Origin: Papaver somniferum
Taxonomy: Eukaryota; Streptophyta; Magnoliopsida; Ranunculales; Papaveraceae
Assembly: GCF_003573695.1 (NCBI RefSeq)
Contig: NC_039363.1
Location: 158,188,406-158,252,405 of the forward strand
DNA: 64,000 nt
Reading direction: 5' to 3'
Position 1 is the stretch's first letter. Each line of letters opens with the position of its first letter. Below the pieces are notes generated by a model. The model saw only the letters and a list, made by a program, of their open reading frames with translations, searched no databases and was not told the DNA's origin. This document shows, piece by piece, positions 34,796-46,142 of this stretch. The position numbers and the translations under genes are program-made.

Positions 34796-35034
34796 AAAGA
34801 GAATGTGAAAAAAACTTTTATCCTCTTCTTGTCAGTGTTCATTCTCTTCTTGTTTTCTTGTTCTTGTTCTTTAGTCATTCACTATCACCGTCCTTGTGAG
34901 GAATATAACATTCAATCTTTTGTTTCTTTCTCCTGCTTCTTTTGTTCTTGATTGTTGCTGCCCCTGTATCTGTCGATACCTCCGATCCTCCTTTCTTCTA
35001 CTGCAGTTAGTGCTTGTCGTCCTTTTTTATACAG

Positions 35035-35334
35035 GTATGGGATTTTCTTATCGGTTGTTCACCATTGTTTTATCTGTATTTTTATTCGTTTGTCTCCTGC
35101 TGCTGTGTTCTTGGTTTTGTGATGAAGATCATATATGTCGAAGCATATATGCTTGCCCCTGTTCTTTGTCTACAATGTCTGTGAGTCTGTGTATGAGTAT
35201 TATCCCTGGATGGAGTATTTTTTAGTTTCTTAGGGTTTCTCATGTTTATCCGAATGAACCATCAATTATGGGTTTTTTGATCTTTAGTGATCTCCTCGTA
35301 TTCTTCTCTCAACTGTTTTTCTGTTTCCTTGTAG
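35035..35334 (+). other. Candidate leader intron of the antisense gene
   Basis: ATACAG|GTATGG donor and TTTCCTTGTAG acceptor, a pyrimidine-rich interior, and the ATG only two bases after the acceptor. Confidence 0.5.
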
Positions 35335-35336
35335 AT

Positions 35337-36746
35337 ATGTCTGATCGTCCGCGGGCTCCTTAACAAACTCCACCTTCTAGTCCGCCAAGATCCCTTCCAC
35401 GTAGAGATCCTCATAGATCTCCACTTGGGGAAGGTCTTCACAAGTCTTCGCAGTATGATCCTCGGGGTCATAGGGTTTCGTCTTCCTCCGGTGTGAAGAT
35501 TATGCCTTCTAAAAAAAGGGATATGCCGAAGGGTCCCTCTGGGTCTAGGTATGATGTTAGCCGCGCCTCTTCTCGTCCTCGTGAAGATTCTAGGAGTACG
35601 CAGGCTCCTCCTCGTGATGACTCTAGGAGTACGCGGGCTCCTCCTCCTCCTCGTAATGAAGTGGTGGATGCTCCGCCCCTTCGTTCAATGGCTCCTCCTT
35701 CAGCGCCTCCGCATAAATCTCTGCCGCCTCCTCCCGCGGTTTCTTCCAAAGGGAAGTACTCCAAGGGTACCATATCGAGAGTTGATCCGTCTACAAACCT
35801 TCCTTCTAAAAGGAAAGCTTCGGAATTGGGTCCTACTTCTGATTTCGCAGATGAGGAAGAAACTGTCCCCGTGATCCGCAGCATTTCAGTGGGTAAGAAG
35901 AAGGTCACTTTCAAGCATATTGATCTTGAGATGTTTAAGGAAAAACATGAACTCCAAGCTTTTGAGGTTCGCTTCTATGATCCTGACGATGATATCACCG
36001 ACGAGCTCCTTGCTAATTATCAGTTTGACGAGTTTCATCTATTGACTACGGTTGGAGCCTTCGAGGCGGGTCTTATGTTGCCCTTATATAAGTCGGGTGA
36101 CTCCTTTTATTATGACGTGTTGGATAATCGCGAAGGCTCTTCTACGAACACTCATAATCGTTCTGTATCACAACTATCTGGGAATTATCTTCGTTCACTG
36201 AAGGAATATTATCTGCGGAGCAAGGGAGAGACTATGATGACCTGCTATGTTCCAAATCCCGCTGAGAGGGAGTGGTACACTCCTCAGAACTTTAACAGTT
36301 CTTTTGGGGATTATGTCAACAGCAGAAACCGTAAGCCGTGGAGTGTTAGTCTTCGTAACATTGCTGCTCCCCGTGGTGAAATTCGTCTCTTGAGTGAGGT
36401 GAGTGACGCCAAGCTAAAGTATGTTCCTGGTACTTAGGGATCTGCTAAACGGAAGCTCTTTCCTGCTCGTGAAAGTATTAAGCGTGACCAAGATTATGAA
36501 TGGCATGCTACTGTTATTGAGGTAGTTGGTCCTTGGGCTTACGGATGGATTCCGAGTCCACGTGGTTGGCGTCCTTCTGACAATAGCAAGCCTCGTGAAA
36601 CTCCTCCTGCTCGTTATGGAGATTTCTGTCCTTGGCGTCCTAATTTCGCGGGCATGAATTTCCTTATGCTCTGATGTCGTTGATGGAGATGAGGAGGAGG
36701 GTTCTGGTGCTATCCATTCATCAAAGAGTGTGCTGCTACTGCCAAG
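35337..36746 (+). pseudogene. Antisense gene in G, exon 1: plant mobile-element-associated protein
   Basis: The ATG at 35337 starts MSDRPRAP and hits a TAA at codon 9. The same frame then runs open from 35364 to a TAG at 36435 and on to a TGA near 36672, so two point changes break one exon. The first 140 codons are Ser/Pro/Arg-rich (SRPREDSRSTQAPPRDDSRS). After that comes a folded-looking domain: KKVTFKHIDLEMFKEKHELQ, TVGAFEAGLMLPLYKSGDSF, SLKEYYLRSKGETMMTCYVP, VEVVGPWAYGW-like and RYGDFCPWRPNFAGMNF. It lies between pol and 3' LTR on the opposite strand, the place of the Grande gene 23-type extra ORF. Function unknown. Confidence 0.7.
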
Positions 36747-36859
36747 GTATAGTTTCTTCTTGTATTCTCCATCTTTTTGCCCCTTTTTCCTTGCTTGAAA
36801 TAATTTTCATTTTTGAAGTGAGGGAAAAAATGAGCTTTGTGGGATGTACTGGTTTGTAG
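36747..36859 (+). other. Intron of the antisense gene (113 bp)
   Basis: CCAAG|GTATAGTTTC donor and GGTTTGTAG acceptor, T-rich interior. Confidence 0.6.
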
Positions 36860-37764
36860 GTGTCGAAGAAGAAGAAACTTGGACCCAAGCAATCTTCTAC
36901 TGCGGTTATCAGTGAGGTTGAGGGTAATGAGGAGGTTACGAGTCCCGTAAACCAAGGGTATGGTGAGGATGAAGAAATGTCCAACGGAGAAGAGCGTACC
37001 GACACTTCTTACCCTGATGAAGAAGGGTAATGAAGAAGAGGTTGCCGCGGGTGGTGATGGTGAGGCTGAAGTTGCCGCGGGTGGTGATCTTGAAGAAGAA
37101 GTTGCCGCGGGTGGTGATGGTGAGGCTGAGGGTAATGTTACCGTCTGTGGTACTGGTGGGAGTGGATCTGCCCCTGTGGTGATGACATTGTTGGTGTGGG
37201 TACTTTGCCCGTGTTTCCCCAGAATTCTCTTTCGGTAGGATATATTCCGCGGGGGAATCCTTCGATGTGACTGCTGCCATGGGTCTTGCCGAGGACTTCT
37301 CATTGCTTTCCCCACATGATGATTGGGATGTGCTTGGGGACCTTGGAAAAGAATGTACCACTGATCAGCAGCTGAGAACGCAGGTGGTTGTGCTGAGGTT
37401 AATGTCGAGGCTTGCGCGGGTGAGGAGATAACCGCCAAGGGGAAGTCTGCGGTTGAGTCTCCTTCCGAGGATTTTCCTTTCTCTCTAATGCCTGAAGGTG
37501 AAGATGCCATTTTGGCTTGGCTAAGGAAGAAAAACCTGATGTTCGTCCCCAACCCTGCCCCCGTGGTCACTGGTGAGAAGAATTCCGACGCTTATACTCG
37601 TCGAATGATGCAACTGTCTTCTGAAGCCCGCGTTGCTGAGATGTGGGAGAAGATCTTAGAGCTTCGGAAGCTAATTTAGTGGTTGACCTCCCTCATCTGT
37701 TGCTGATATGATGGCCATAGCTGATGGGTACCAGTACGGTTTTCCCCAGCAGCGTGTTTTAGAG
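36860..37764 (+). pseudogene. Antisense gene in G, exon 2: acidic region with 10-residue repeats
   Basis: The exon opens VSKKKKLGPKQSSTAVISEV and is strongly acidic. A 30-bp unit at 37041-37130 is repeated three times and encodes VAAGGDGEAE-type decapeptides. The frame shifts near 37027 and again near 37200. Later it reads PEGEDAILAWLRKKNLMFVP and ADMMAIADGYQYGFPQQRVL before a GAG|GTAAAT donor at 37764. Stops show it is a decayed copy. Confidence 0.6.
37041..37130 (+). repeat. 30-bp tandem repeat, 3 copies
   Basis: Copies start at 37041, 37071 and 37101 with GTTGCCGCGGGTGGTGAT identical in all three. The period is a multiple of three. Confidence 0.9.
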
Positions 37765-37858
37765 GTAAATCCTTGTACTCTTTTTATGATATCCGCGCAT
37801 TGTGTTCTTCGTGATATCTGATTCCTTTGGTATAATAATGTTTGTTGTTGTGACGTAG
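37765..37858 (+). other. Intron of the antisense gene (94 bp)
   Basis: AGAG|GTAAATCC donor and TGACGTAG acceptor. Confidence 0.6.
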
Positions 37859-38101
37859 ATGATGAGGAGCGAACATTGTAACCATGTTCTATACCAGTTC
37901 TTTAAAGCAAAGTCTCTAAAGTTGGAGGCCAAGCTTCGTCATAGGGAAGAGGAGCTGTCTGCGCTGAAGCGGAAATAAATGACTGAGGGGCCGTCTGAAA
38001 GAAAAGAACAGCTGGGAATGCTGAGGAGAGTCTTCGTTCAGAGCTTGCTATAGTCCGCAATGAATTGGAGCAGACTCGTAGAAGTGTCTCGTCCTTCACA
38101 G
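37859..38101 (+). pseudogene. Antisense gene in G, exon 3
   Basis: It encodes MMRSEHCNHVLYQFFKAKSL and LEAKLRHREEELSALKRK, then a TAA and shift, then RSELAIVRNELEQTRR. It is the start of the coiled coil that fills the next exon. Confidence 0.55.
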
Positions 38102-38186
38102 GTTTGTATTTTACGGATTTTTCACTCCTTGTGATTCCCTATCTGTATTTTGGTGTTCTGTCTGAGTCTCCCCACCCTATCTTCAG
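38102..38186 (+). other. Intron of the antisense gene (85 bp)
   Basis: TTCACAG|GTTTGT donor and CCCTATCTTCAG acceptor. Confidence 0.6.
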
Positions 38187-38876
38187 TGGGTGGAGTCCCC
38201 GAGTTGATATGGCTTCGGAAAGAAAGGGAACGACAGAAATCCCGTATTGCAGAGTTGGTGGGTAAGTTGAAGAGTGAAGCCGCAAAGTGGAATGCTCGTG
38301 CTGATGAGCACAACGCCTTAACAGCTGAGTGGCGTGAAAAGCGAACACTGATGGTTGATATGCAAAATAAGTACAATCATGACCGTTGTTTGTTTAATGG
38401 TACGCTGCTATGGACGCGTGACAACCTGCGTGATGCTCGAGAACATGCTTCAGACTTAGAGGCTAGAGTGCGCTTTTTAGAAGGAGAGTTACAACAGGCT
38501 CGTTCTTTCTTAGGCCCTGGGGTTAGGGATAGTATGCTGCGTCTTTCCGAGGAAAGAGATAATGCTAGGGCCGAGGTTGGTGCACTTAGTAAAGCCCTAG
38601 CAGCGTCTCGAGCGGATGTTGCTCGCCAAGTGGAGTCTGAAAGAGATCTTGAGATGAATGTGTATCGACTTCATAAAAGGATGGGGGAGGTGAATGATGA
38701 AGTCAACCATCTTCGTCACTTGGATTCGATGAAGCAGGTAGATTTAGACGCCAGTCAATTTGCTCTTACGAACCTTCAAACGGATTATGAGAAACTATCC
38801 ACCGAATATGACTTTCTTGATGAGGCTCGGGACGCAGTTGTCAATGAGTATGAGGAGGCTTCGGCTAATGTCGAAG
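38187..38876 (+). pseudogene. Antisense gene in G, exon 4: long coiled coil
   Basis: An open frame across the exon gives about 230 residues of heptad-rich sequence: QKSRIAELVGKLKSEAAKWN, LRDAREHASDLEARVRFLEG, RLSEERDNARAEVGALSKAL and DAVVNEYEEASANVEG. There is no membrane segment. It ends at a TCGAAG|GTATAA donor. A dimerising role is the simple inference. This is the only exon that is fully open. Confidence 0.68.
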
Positions 38877-38948
38877 GTATAACCTCGTTTTATCGAGTGT
38901 GATTCTGTTATTTCTTCGTTTTAACCCCTTGGTATTTTTTGTTTTCAG
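38877..38948 (+). other. Intron of the antisense gene (72 bp)
   Basis: GAAG|GTATAACC donor and TTGTTTTCAG acceptor. Confidence 0.62.
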
Positions 38949-39386
38949 CACTCGAGGGACAGCTTCACGCAGCAAATGATGAGCTTAAAAAACTCAATCT
39001 GCCTTAGTGCAGCAGGAAGGACAAACCAATCATTTCAAAGGGTTGGCCGCGTCTCGTGGGAAGCAGCGGAGATTGCCTCCAAAGAGGCGGAACGCCTATC
39101 TGTATTGCTGTCTCAAGCCCATCAGCGGACCGCTGTTATCACTTATAAGGCTCGATGTCAGTTGGCTGAAGAGACAACAAAGTCCTGGATAAGATTGAAC
39201 TTGGCCTTAAAGTCGAACATGGACTTGTCAAGAACTATCCGCGCGTCCCCTCCCGCGCCTTTGCCTGGTTCTTCTGGGCCTCTTCTGGTGGTAGCGTACC
39301 CTCGTCTCGCAGAGACAACCCCGTTGATGGAGCTGTGTCGTCCAAGTAGATTTCTTTTATTAGTCATAGAAGTTGATCCTCGTTGA
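38949..39386 (+). pseudogene. Antisense gene in G, last exon
   Basis: It begins ALEGQLHAANDELKKLN. After shifts it continues as a coiled coil (EAAEIASKEAERLSVLLSQA, YKARCQLAEETTKSWIRLNL) and a Pro-rich tail (SPPAPLPGSSGPL) to a stop at 39384-39386. Confidence 0.55.
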
Positions 39387-40009
39387 TTATATAATTTCGG
39401 ATCATTTTTTGATTTGTTTTGTTTTTCTTATTTGCCGAGTCTTGTAATCAACTCTTTATGAAATGGATCATCCTTTTGGCGTACCTGCGTTGTCAATTCA
39501 TTTTTTATTTTAAAGTATTGTGAAGTGTTAAACTAGAAATAATTGGTTCTGTAAAAAGTTGAGAGTGTTTGAGTGCGACACCGAAGGTAAATACCTTCGT
39601 GATCGTCTTGAGACCTGTCACCCCGCTGGCGAATCCTGGGCCAGAGGATTCCCGAACGGTGGGGGCCGAGGCAGCGTTCTAGGATATGGAATGCTTAATT
39701 GAAAATATTTACGTGCACCCATTCCGTCGACCCACTGCCTTAAAATTGGTTGGGTATCTCTTTCTGCTGGGTGCCTTCCCCCTGGTCTTACACTCATAGA
39801 CACTGATAGGGGAGCCCTGAGAGATTGTAGATTAACTACTTTCCCCAATATTGTTAATAAATTTTGTTTACTTGAAGATTCCCCAAAAAGCTTGTTTGAT
39901 TGATAGGTTGAGGCCTGCTATTCCTCGTCCAGAGATAGAAACATGTAAAGCGGTTACGCTGCCTTCTTTTTCTGGTATTCCCTACGCAGATGCAAAGCTG
40001 CGCTGCTCC
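39387..40009. other. G spacer between convergent pol and antisense gene
   Basis: About 620 bp without a supportable ORF on either strand. The two transcription units converge here, so both may end in it. No AATAAA is obvious near either end. Confidence 0.5.
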
Positions 40010-41571
40010 TATGGGTAGTACGGTTTGAGCCATTTAGCATTCCAAGGGTGTCGGAGGACCTCGCCTTTCAGATTGCAAAGATAGTAGGAACCGTTTCCCG
40101 CAATGTCGTGAATTATAAAAGGTCATCCCCACGTAGGTGCTAACTTTCCCCATTTCTTATGTCATTCATACTGCGGGATTGTTCTTAGCACATACTGCCC
40201 CTCTACAAAATTTCGAAGATTTACCTTTTTGTTGTACTCCCTCGCTAGTCTCCGTTGATAATTTTCAATCTTCTGCAATGCTGCTTCCCTTCTTTCTTCC
40301 AGGTCGTCCAGTCTCTCTAACATCATGTCTGTTGTGAGGTTTTTCTCCCATGCTTCGGTCTTTGTGGTTGGCATGAGGATCTCTGTTGGGATGACTGCTT
40401 CATCTCCATAAGTGAGGAGAAACGGGAATTCCCCAGTGGCAGATCTTCGTGTTGTCTTGTATGCCCATAATACATTGTGTAGATGTTCACACCATCGCCC
40501 CTTGTGTTCGTCTAATTGCTTTTTGAGTATAAGGGCGAGGGTCTTGTTGGTAGCTTCCGCTTGTCCGTTGCTTTGAGGGTATATGGGGGTGGACTTGTTT
40601 TTCCTTATTTTGAAAGTGTCGAAGAGCATGTCTATGTTTTTCCCCTGTAATTGTTTACCATTATCAGACACGATTTCCGCCGGTATGCCGAACCTGCAAA
40701 TAATGTTTTGGAATATGAAAGTAAACACGTCCACGTCTCTGATCCTGGCTAGGGCTTTGGCTTCCACCCATTTACTGAAGTAGTCTGTGGCTACTATCAA
40801 AAATCGTCTTTTCCCTGATCCTTCGATGAAAGGCCCCACGATATCTATTCCCCATTTTGCGAATGGCCACGGACTATCCACAGAATTCAACGTTGTTGCT
40901 GGTGCATGTAACTTTTTGGCAAAACGGTGACATTCTTCACATCGCCGGGACATTCTTGCGGCATCTTGTACCATTGTGGGCCAGTAATATCCTTGCATTT
41001 TTGCTTTGTCGGCTAGTGATCTCATGCCGCTATGATTTCCTGCGTCACCATAATGGATGTCGTTTAGAATTCGATGCCCCTCTTTCCTGGATAAGCAGCG
41101 TAGTAACGGACCGAGGAAAGATTTCTTGTACAGGATTCCATCCCGAAGGTCATATCTTCCTACTTTAGAGAGTATTTTCCTATTTAGTTTGTGATCCGCG
41201 GTTAAGGTTCCATCCTTGAGGAATGCATGGATCATCATTCTCCAATCATCTTTGTTGCTGAAATCTTCGTCTTGATTTGCTCTTGAAAGGATATCTTCTT
41301 CGTCAAAATCATCACGGATGTCTTCTCCCACCTGATCTTCGATATTTTCTTCCACTGTATCTTGATTTGTAGCAAAGGAAAATTGTGTTGCAATCGAGGG
41401 TTCGTATACCCTTGTGATTTTGATAGCTTCAATACTCTTGTCCTTCAGCATGGATGATATATATACTAGGGCATCCGCGTGCCCGAGATCCCTTCTGCAT
41501 AAATGCCGGAATTTGTGATGCCAATGTTTGGACCAAGGCCATGAAAGCTGAGAGGGTGTCGTCGTACACAT
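40010..41571 (-). pseudogene. G integrase
   Basis: Integrase inserts the DNA copy. After HADALVYISSMLKDKSIEAI, the zinc-binding region follows with GNHSGMRSLADKAKMQGYYW and CEECHRFAKK. The catalytic core has GIDIVGPF, IVSDNGKQ and NGQAEATNK, so D, D and E are all present. The frame ends at 40162. The C-terminal strand continues in another frame (FIIHDIAGNGSYYLCNLKGE, WLKPYYP) to about 40012. At least one shift therefore disables it. Confidence 0.9.
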
Positions 41572-41587
41572 TGTATTCGAGCCCTAT

Positions 41588-42329
41588 TTACCGTATGACA
41601 AGCTGCGAATCACTTGTCAGTCTTACATCGGTTACCCCCATCTCTATTATTAAGCGGAGGGCATGTACGACTGCCTCGTATTCGACGATGTTGTTAGTAT
41701 GCTCTTTGAATTCTAACCTGAGTGCCTGTACGATCCTTTCTCCAGTTGGGGTGGTGATGACAATGCCTATTCCTGCCCCTTCCTTATTTTTGGAACCATC
41801 GACGAAGACTTCCCATTGTCTTTGACTCGCGGGTTCGAGGACATCAATTGGATCCTTGCTTTCTTCATCGGCTTCTGCTATTCCCTTAATCTCTTCGTCG
41901 TTGTCCAGAGGGAGGTCTGCTAAGAAATCCGCCAAAACTTGGGATTTTTGGGAATGTTGAATTTCATGAATGATGTTGAATTGGTCCAGGTGGGTGTTCC
42001 ACTTGGCTATTCTGGCTACTTTTCCCGCGCTTTTGAGGACTGCTTCCAGTGGTGCTTTGCATGGGACGCAGATGAAGTAAGTTAGGAAATAGGTTCTCAG
42101 CTTTTGAGTAGCCCACACCAATCCCAGGATAAGTTGTTTGATCTTCGTGTAGTTCCTTTTCGCAGAATTGAGGGTCTTACTGACATAATAGATAGGTTGT
42201 TCTATCTTCGTATTGGTTTTGACCAACACTGCGCTAACTGCGTCTTCTGTCGCTGCTATGTACCATGCTAAAACCTCATCAGGATCAGGCTTATGCAGGA
42301 TTGGAATTGAATCCAGGTGTTCTTTGATT
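41588..42329 (-). pseudogene. G RNase H plus second (archaeal-type) RNase H
   Basis: RNase H removes RNA from the hybrid. The first domain reads PILHKPDPDEVLAWYIAATE and QPIYYVSKTLNSAKRNYTKI, the degenerate RT-linked RNase H. After a linker (PIDVLEPASQRQ) a second domain begins WEVFVDGSKNKEGAGIGIVI. It keeps the acidic residues in FVDGS, NIVEYEAVVHAL and LTSDSQLVI. Dual RNase H is characteristic of the plant Tat lineage. The frame ends at 41588 and shifts into integrase. Confidence 0.88.
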
Positions 42330-42331
42330 TT

Positions 42332-43420
42332 TTAGAAGGCTTCTTCGCATTCTGCGGTCCATTCAAACTTACTCCCTTTTTTGAGAATATTGAAAAAATG
42401 TTTGCATTTGTCCGAGGATCGGGCAATAAATCTGCCCAAGGCTGCTATGGACTCATTGAGCTTTTGCACTTCTTTTAAATTCTTCGGAGATGGAATTTCT
42501 ACTATGGCCTGAATCTTCGCTGGGTCTACCTCAATGCCCCTTTTTGTTACCAGATATCCGAGGAATTTCCCTGAGGTGACACCGAAAGTGCATTTTTCTG
42601 GATTTACTTTCATATGATGTTTCCTCATTGCTTCGAAGATATCTCTCCGATACTGGTGGTGATCTTTGCGCAGCTTACTTTTGACGACCATGTCATCAAC
42701 GTAGACTTCTAAGGTACTACCAATCCATGGCCTGAAGATAGCATCGACCATTCTTTGGTACGTTGCCCCTGCGTTTCGAAGTCCAAAGGGCATTCTAGTG
42801 TAGCAATAAAGGCCATGTGGGGTGTATAATGCTGTGTGTAGTTGATCTTCTTCTGCCAGGACTACTTGGTTGTAACCAGAATATCCATCCATGAATGACA
42901 GCTCTTCGTATCCTTCCACTGCTTCAACCAGCTGATCTATGCTTGGCAGGGGATAGCTGTCCTTTGGACATGCCTTGTTGAGGTTAGTAAAGTCGATGCA
43001 TATCCTTACCCCTCCATTTTTCTTAGGAACGACGACCATGTTGGAGATCCATGTAGGGTACTTGACTTCCTTGATGAAACCTGTTTCTAGTATTTTCCGA
43101 AGTTCTTTTTCCACTGCCTTATGATACTTCGGTGCAACTTTTCTTATTTTCTTCTTGAAAGGTGGCGTGCCTGGTTTGATGCACAGCTCGTGTTGGATTA
43201 TTTTTGGATCAATCCCCGGCATATCTCCTAGCTTCCAGGTGAATACATCCGCGTATTCTGTAAGTAATTTGGTTAAGGAATCTTCTCTTCTTTCGTCCAT
43301 TATGGTCCCTACTTTGATCATCTTCGGGTTTTCTTCCGTTCCTATGTTGATTTCTTTTACGGGCTCTACTGGTGTGAACACCGGATTCGGATCCCCGAGG
43401 ACTGAGACGTTCTTTGATTG
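42332..43420 (-). pseudogene. G reverse transcriptase
   Basis: RT copies element RNA into DNA. Motifs run in order: IQHELCIKPGTPPFKKKIRK, GFIKEVKYPTWISNMVVVPK, NGGVRICIDFTNLNKACPKD, PFGLRNAGATYQRMVDAIF, the catalytic YVDDMVVKS (about 42690), then FGVTSGKFLGYLVTKRGIEV and the thumb. The frame is open from 43420 to an in-frame TAA at about 42330. RNase H follows in the same frame, so one base change ends the RT-RNase H fusion. This is the best-preserved enzyme in the window. Confidence 0.93.
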
Positions 43421-43990
43421 CTATTTGGTATGTTTCTGTCCTTCGTTGGCTGCTGAAGTACCTGTCTCTGTGTTTAGGACATTATCATCTTTTGTCAAAC
43501 CCCTCCCTGTGGTTTCCTTGAGGAACAGGTCTATGGACTTTTCTTTCGCAGCTTCTTTATTTTTAATTCTTCGGGTTTTTCGCTGCTCTTCTTGTTCGCT
43601 GTTGATACGATCCTGAGTGGTTTGGCACTCTTTTGCAGAGACCCGATCTCCCTTGATTTCCATTACTACCTCAGGTGTAGGGAATCTGAGATATTGGTAG
43701 TAAGTTGCCGCCACTCCTTTGAGTTTATGTAACCACTTTCGTCCAATAATGGCGTTATAGGGGGATGGGGCGTCAACCTCACTGAATCGTGTTTCTACTT
43801 TCATGGGTCCGGCGTTAACCTGCAACACGATGTCTCCCAATGGATTTGTGGGTGCTCCATTGAATCCGTAGATGGTGTAATAAGAGGTCATTAGTTGTTC
43901 ATAATGGAGCTTCATCCGTTTGAATGCGTCGTAGAATAGAACGTTCACTGAGCTTCCACGTCTATGAGGATCTTTTTGAGGTTAATCCAG
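43421..43990 (-). pseudogene. G protease (frameshifted at the active site)
   Basis: Aspartic protease cleaves the polyprotein. The active-site strand reads ILID, then one base is missing in the next codon, then GSSVNVLFYDAFKRM. The D-x-G-S-S catalytic loop is therefore split between frames, and gag and pol are unlinked. Downstream, PLGDIVLQVNAGPMKVETRF and YNAIIGRKWLHKLK match retropepsin strands and the conserved I.GR.WL motif. A TAG at 43421 separates this from RT in the same frame. Confidence 0.85.
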
Positions 43991-46142
43991 CCACTGGTAG
44001 TGTTAGGACCAAGGGATCGTTATGATCTTCCATATCTTCTTCGATATCTTCAGCATCGAAGATAATAGGTGCGTCCATCCACTCTTCGTGTTCGTCCACC
44101 TCTACACCATCAATCTTATATAATTCGTAGTGGTCTTCGAACTGCTTCTGTAGCCTCTTTCCTATCTGCGCTGTAAGGGAGGGCCCCGTGGCTTCGGAAC
44201 ACGAGATGGTGTTGATTGTGCGGTTTCCCTCTGGAAGTTGGACTGGCTTGGTCCGTTTGAATCTATCCTCGGCGACCTCCTTTCGTATGTAATGTTTGAG
44301 TTCGCCAGCATCAATCAGTTTTTGGATCATTATTTTGAGGTTTTTTCATTTCTCGGTCTAGTGTCCATTGAAGCAGTGATATTCACAGTAATCTTTAGAT
44401 TTCTCGGTTCTTGGGGGCTGTTTTCCCTTAGACCACGGCCAATCCAAATTTTCTATTCCTTTGATCTCTCGCAAGATCCGAGCATAGCTAGCATTGAGCT
44501 TCGTGTAAACTTGATCTTCGAATTTTCGATCGTCTTTTCGTCGTTCATCTCTTCGTTCCTTCCTATCTTCGTGAGGCCGTTCCACTGAGCTATTTCTTTT
44601 GGCCCCATTGGTTTGTTCTGCGTAATTGGTACGGTGAGACCTCTGCGTGTGTGCCCTCGGGTTCTCACGCTGGATTTCTTCAAGACGAGCGTACTTTTCA
44701 ATAATTATTCGAAGATCTCCTTCTGTCTTAGGTACGCTTCCATGAATCTCAACAAATAGTGGACTCATTCGGTCTAATCCCCACTTGTAGCAGTTGATAC
44801 TTACTACTGGGTCCACACTCCCTATGGCTTGGCAGATCTTGTGCCATCTGTTAGTGTATTCCCTCGTGTTTTCCTTGTAGCCAATTGCCAGAGAAAAAAG
44901 CTTATCCATTCCAGTGTTGACAGCTTTGTTGTACATGTATGTCCTCAGAAATTTCTCTGCGAGTTGATCGTAGGAGTTGATGGAATCAGGTGGTAGGTTG
45001 TCAAACCAAGACAAAGCCGATCCTTTCAGACTTGACGGGAAATATCTACAGAGGACGGCGTCGTTCTGACTCTATCAAGATAAGATACGGTTATAATACC
45101 GGATATGTGCCGCGGGATCACTGGATCCGTCGTAGCATTCAAAAGTTGGGACAGGGCACTTTAACGGAATGGCGGTATTTTCCAGGCGATGAGTTAGGGG
45201 TGTGGAGTTAGCTTCTTTCATCACCTCTTCAAGCCTTCCTCCGCCTTGTCTGGCTTTTAACTGTTTGATCTCAGCCATCATATCATCACACATCTCCTCC
45301 ATTGTGCGGTAATATCCCATGTTCTCACGCTCAGTTGAGCGTTTCTTTCTTCGATCTTCGCTGTCATAATAGTCTAACTCTTCGGTGGCATATTCCGGAT
45401 CTGATGCGCTGCTTCCCCTGGCGTCATTTGCTAGGATGACTCTTCTGTCTCGATTGGGCTCTGGCGCTTTAGAATTTGCTTCGTCCAGTTGTTGGATAGT
45501 CTTCGTGCTTTGGCAATCTTGTCTTTCAAGTCTTGGTTCTCCCTGGCCAGAAGAGCTACGGCATCTGCGTAGACTTGCTGGCTCTTTTTTCAATTCTTCG
45601 AGCTCTACCATCAGTCGGTGGGATTGGTTTGATCCCTGATTGGGAGTTCCGGCTGGTACCCCTATGACCACAGTTCCCCCTTCGTCTACAGTGTGTATTA
45701 AGGGTGGCCGAGGATCAGCTTCAATTGTTGATATCTCCAAGTTTGGTCCCCTCGGTTGAGTTTACGCCCGTGGTCCTAAAAGCACTGGTATGGTTTGATT
45801 CTGACCATTGGTTGACGGTATTCCGAAGATTGGTGGATGTGCGGGCTGATGCGTCATGGATTCTGCTACCCCTTCTTTTTGTTGATGGATTTGGCTTGGG
45901 ACCCAAGTCTTGTTAGCTTTTGTAGTCTGGGGGGCCGCAACAGTCTTCGTGGCTGCTGCTTTGAGGGCCGCGGCTGCTATGGAGTTAGTGTTCATAGGTG
46001 AAGTGATTTCCGCAGCATCCTGCCTCTGAGCAATTGTTTTAGCTTTGTCTCCTTTCTTCTTGCTTCGGGTCATGACCGAGGTAACCCTCGCTGTCTCCTT
46101 TGATGAGGCTTTGGTTTTTCCTGCCTCTAGTATCTTCTCCAT
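43962..46142 (-). pseudogene. gag: G gag (broken)
   Basis: The ATG at 46142 opens a basic Ala/Lys-rich head (SVMTRSKKKGDKAKTIAQRQ). A shift near 45750 leads to the 221-residue frame with a charged coiled region and CPVPTFECYDGSSDPAAHIR at the start of the retrotransposon gag domain. After another shift near 45040 the domain continues SWFDNLPPDSINSYDQLAEK and YTNRWHKICQAIGSVDP, followed by an Arg/Lys/Asp-rich stretch. The zinc knuckle CEYHCFNGH is followed at once by a TAG, and its last Cys codon reads TGA. The last piece (44330-43962) links to protease. At least four lesions. Confidence 0.85.

Noticed and set aside
35468..35914. 148-residue minus-strand ORF
   Set aside because: It mirrors the Ser/Pro/Arg-rich exon on the plus strand; composition (Gly/Glu-rich) is that of a shadow frame.
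36710..37570. 286-residue minus-strand ORF over the antisense gene
   Set aside because: It spans exon, intron and repeat without domain logic. The plus-strand gene explains the region, and the long Ser/Thr/Pro runs are the complement of the acidic repeats.
42332..43420. G as a pararetrovirus (caulimovirid) insertion because of the YVDD RT
   Set aside because: LTRs, target duplication, integrase with D-D-E and dual RNase H show a Ty3/gypsy Tat element; no movement protein or coat signature is seen.
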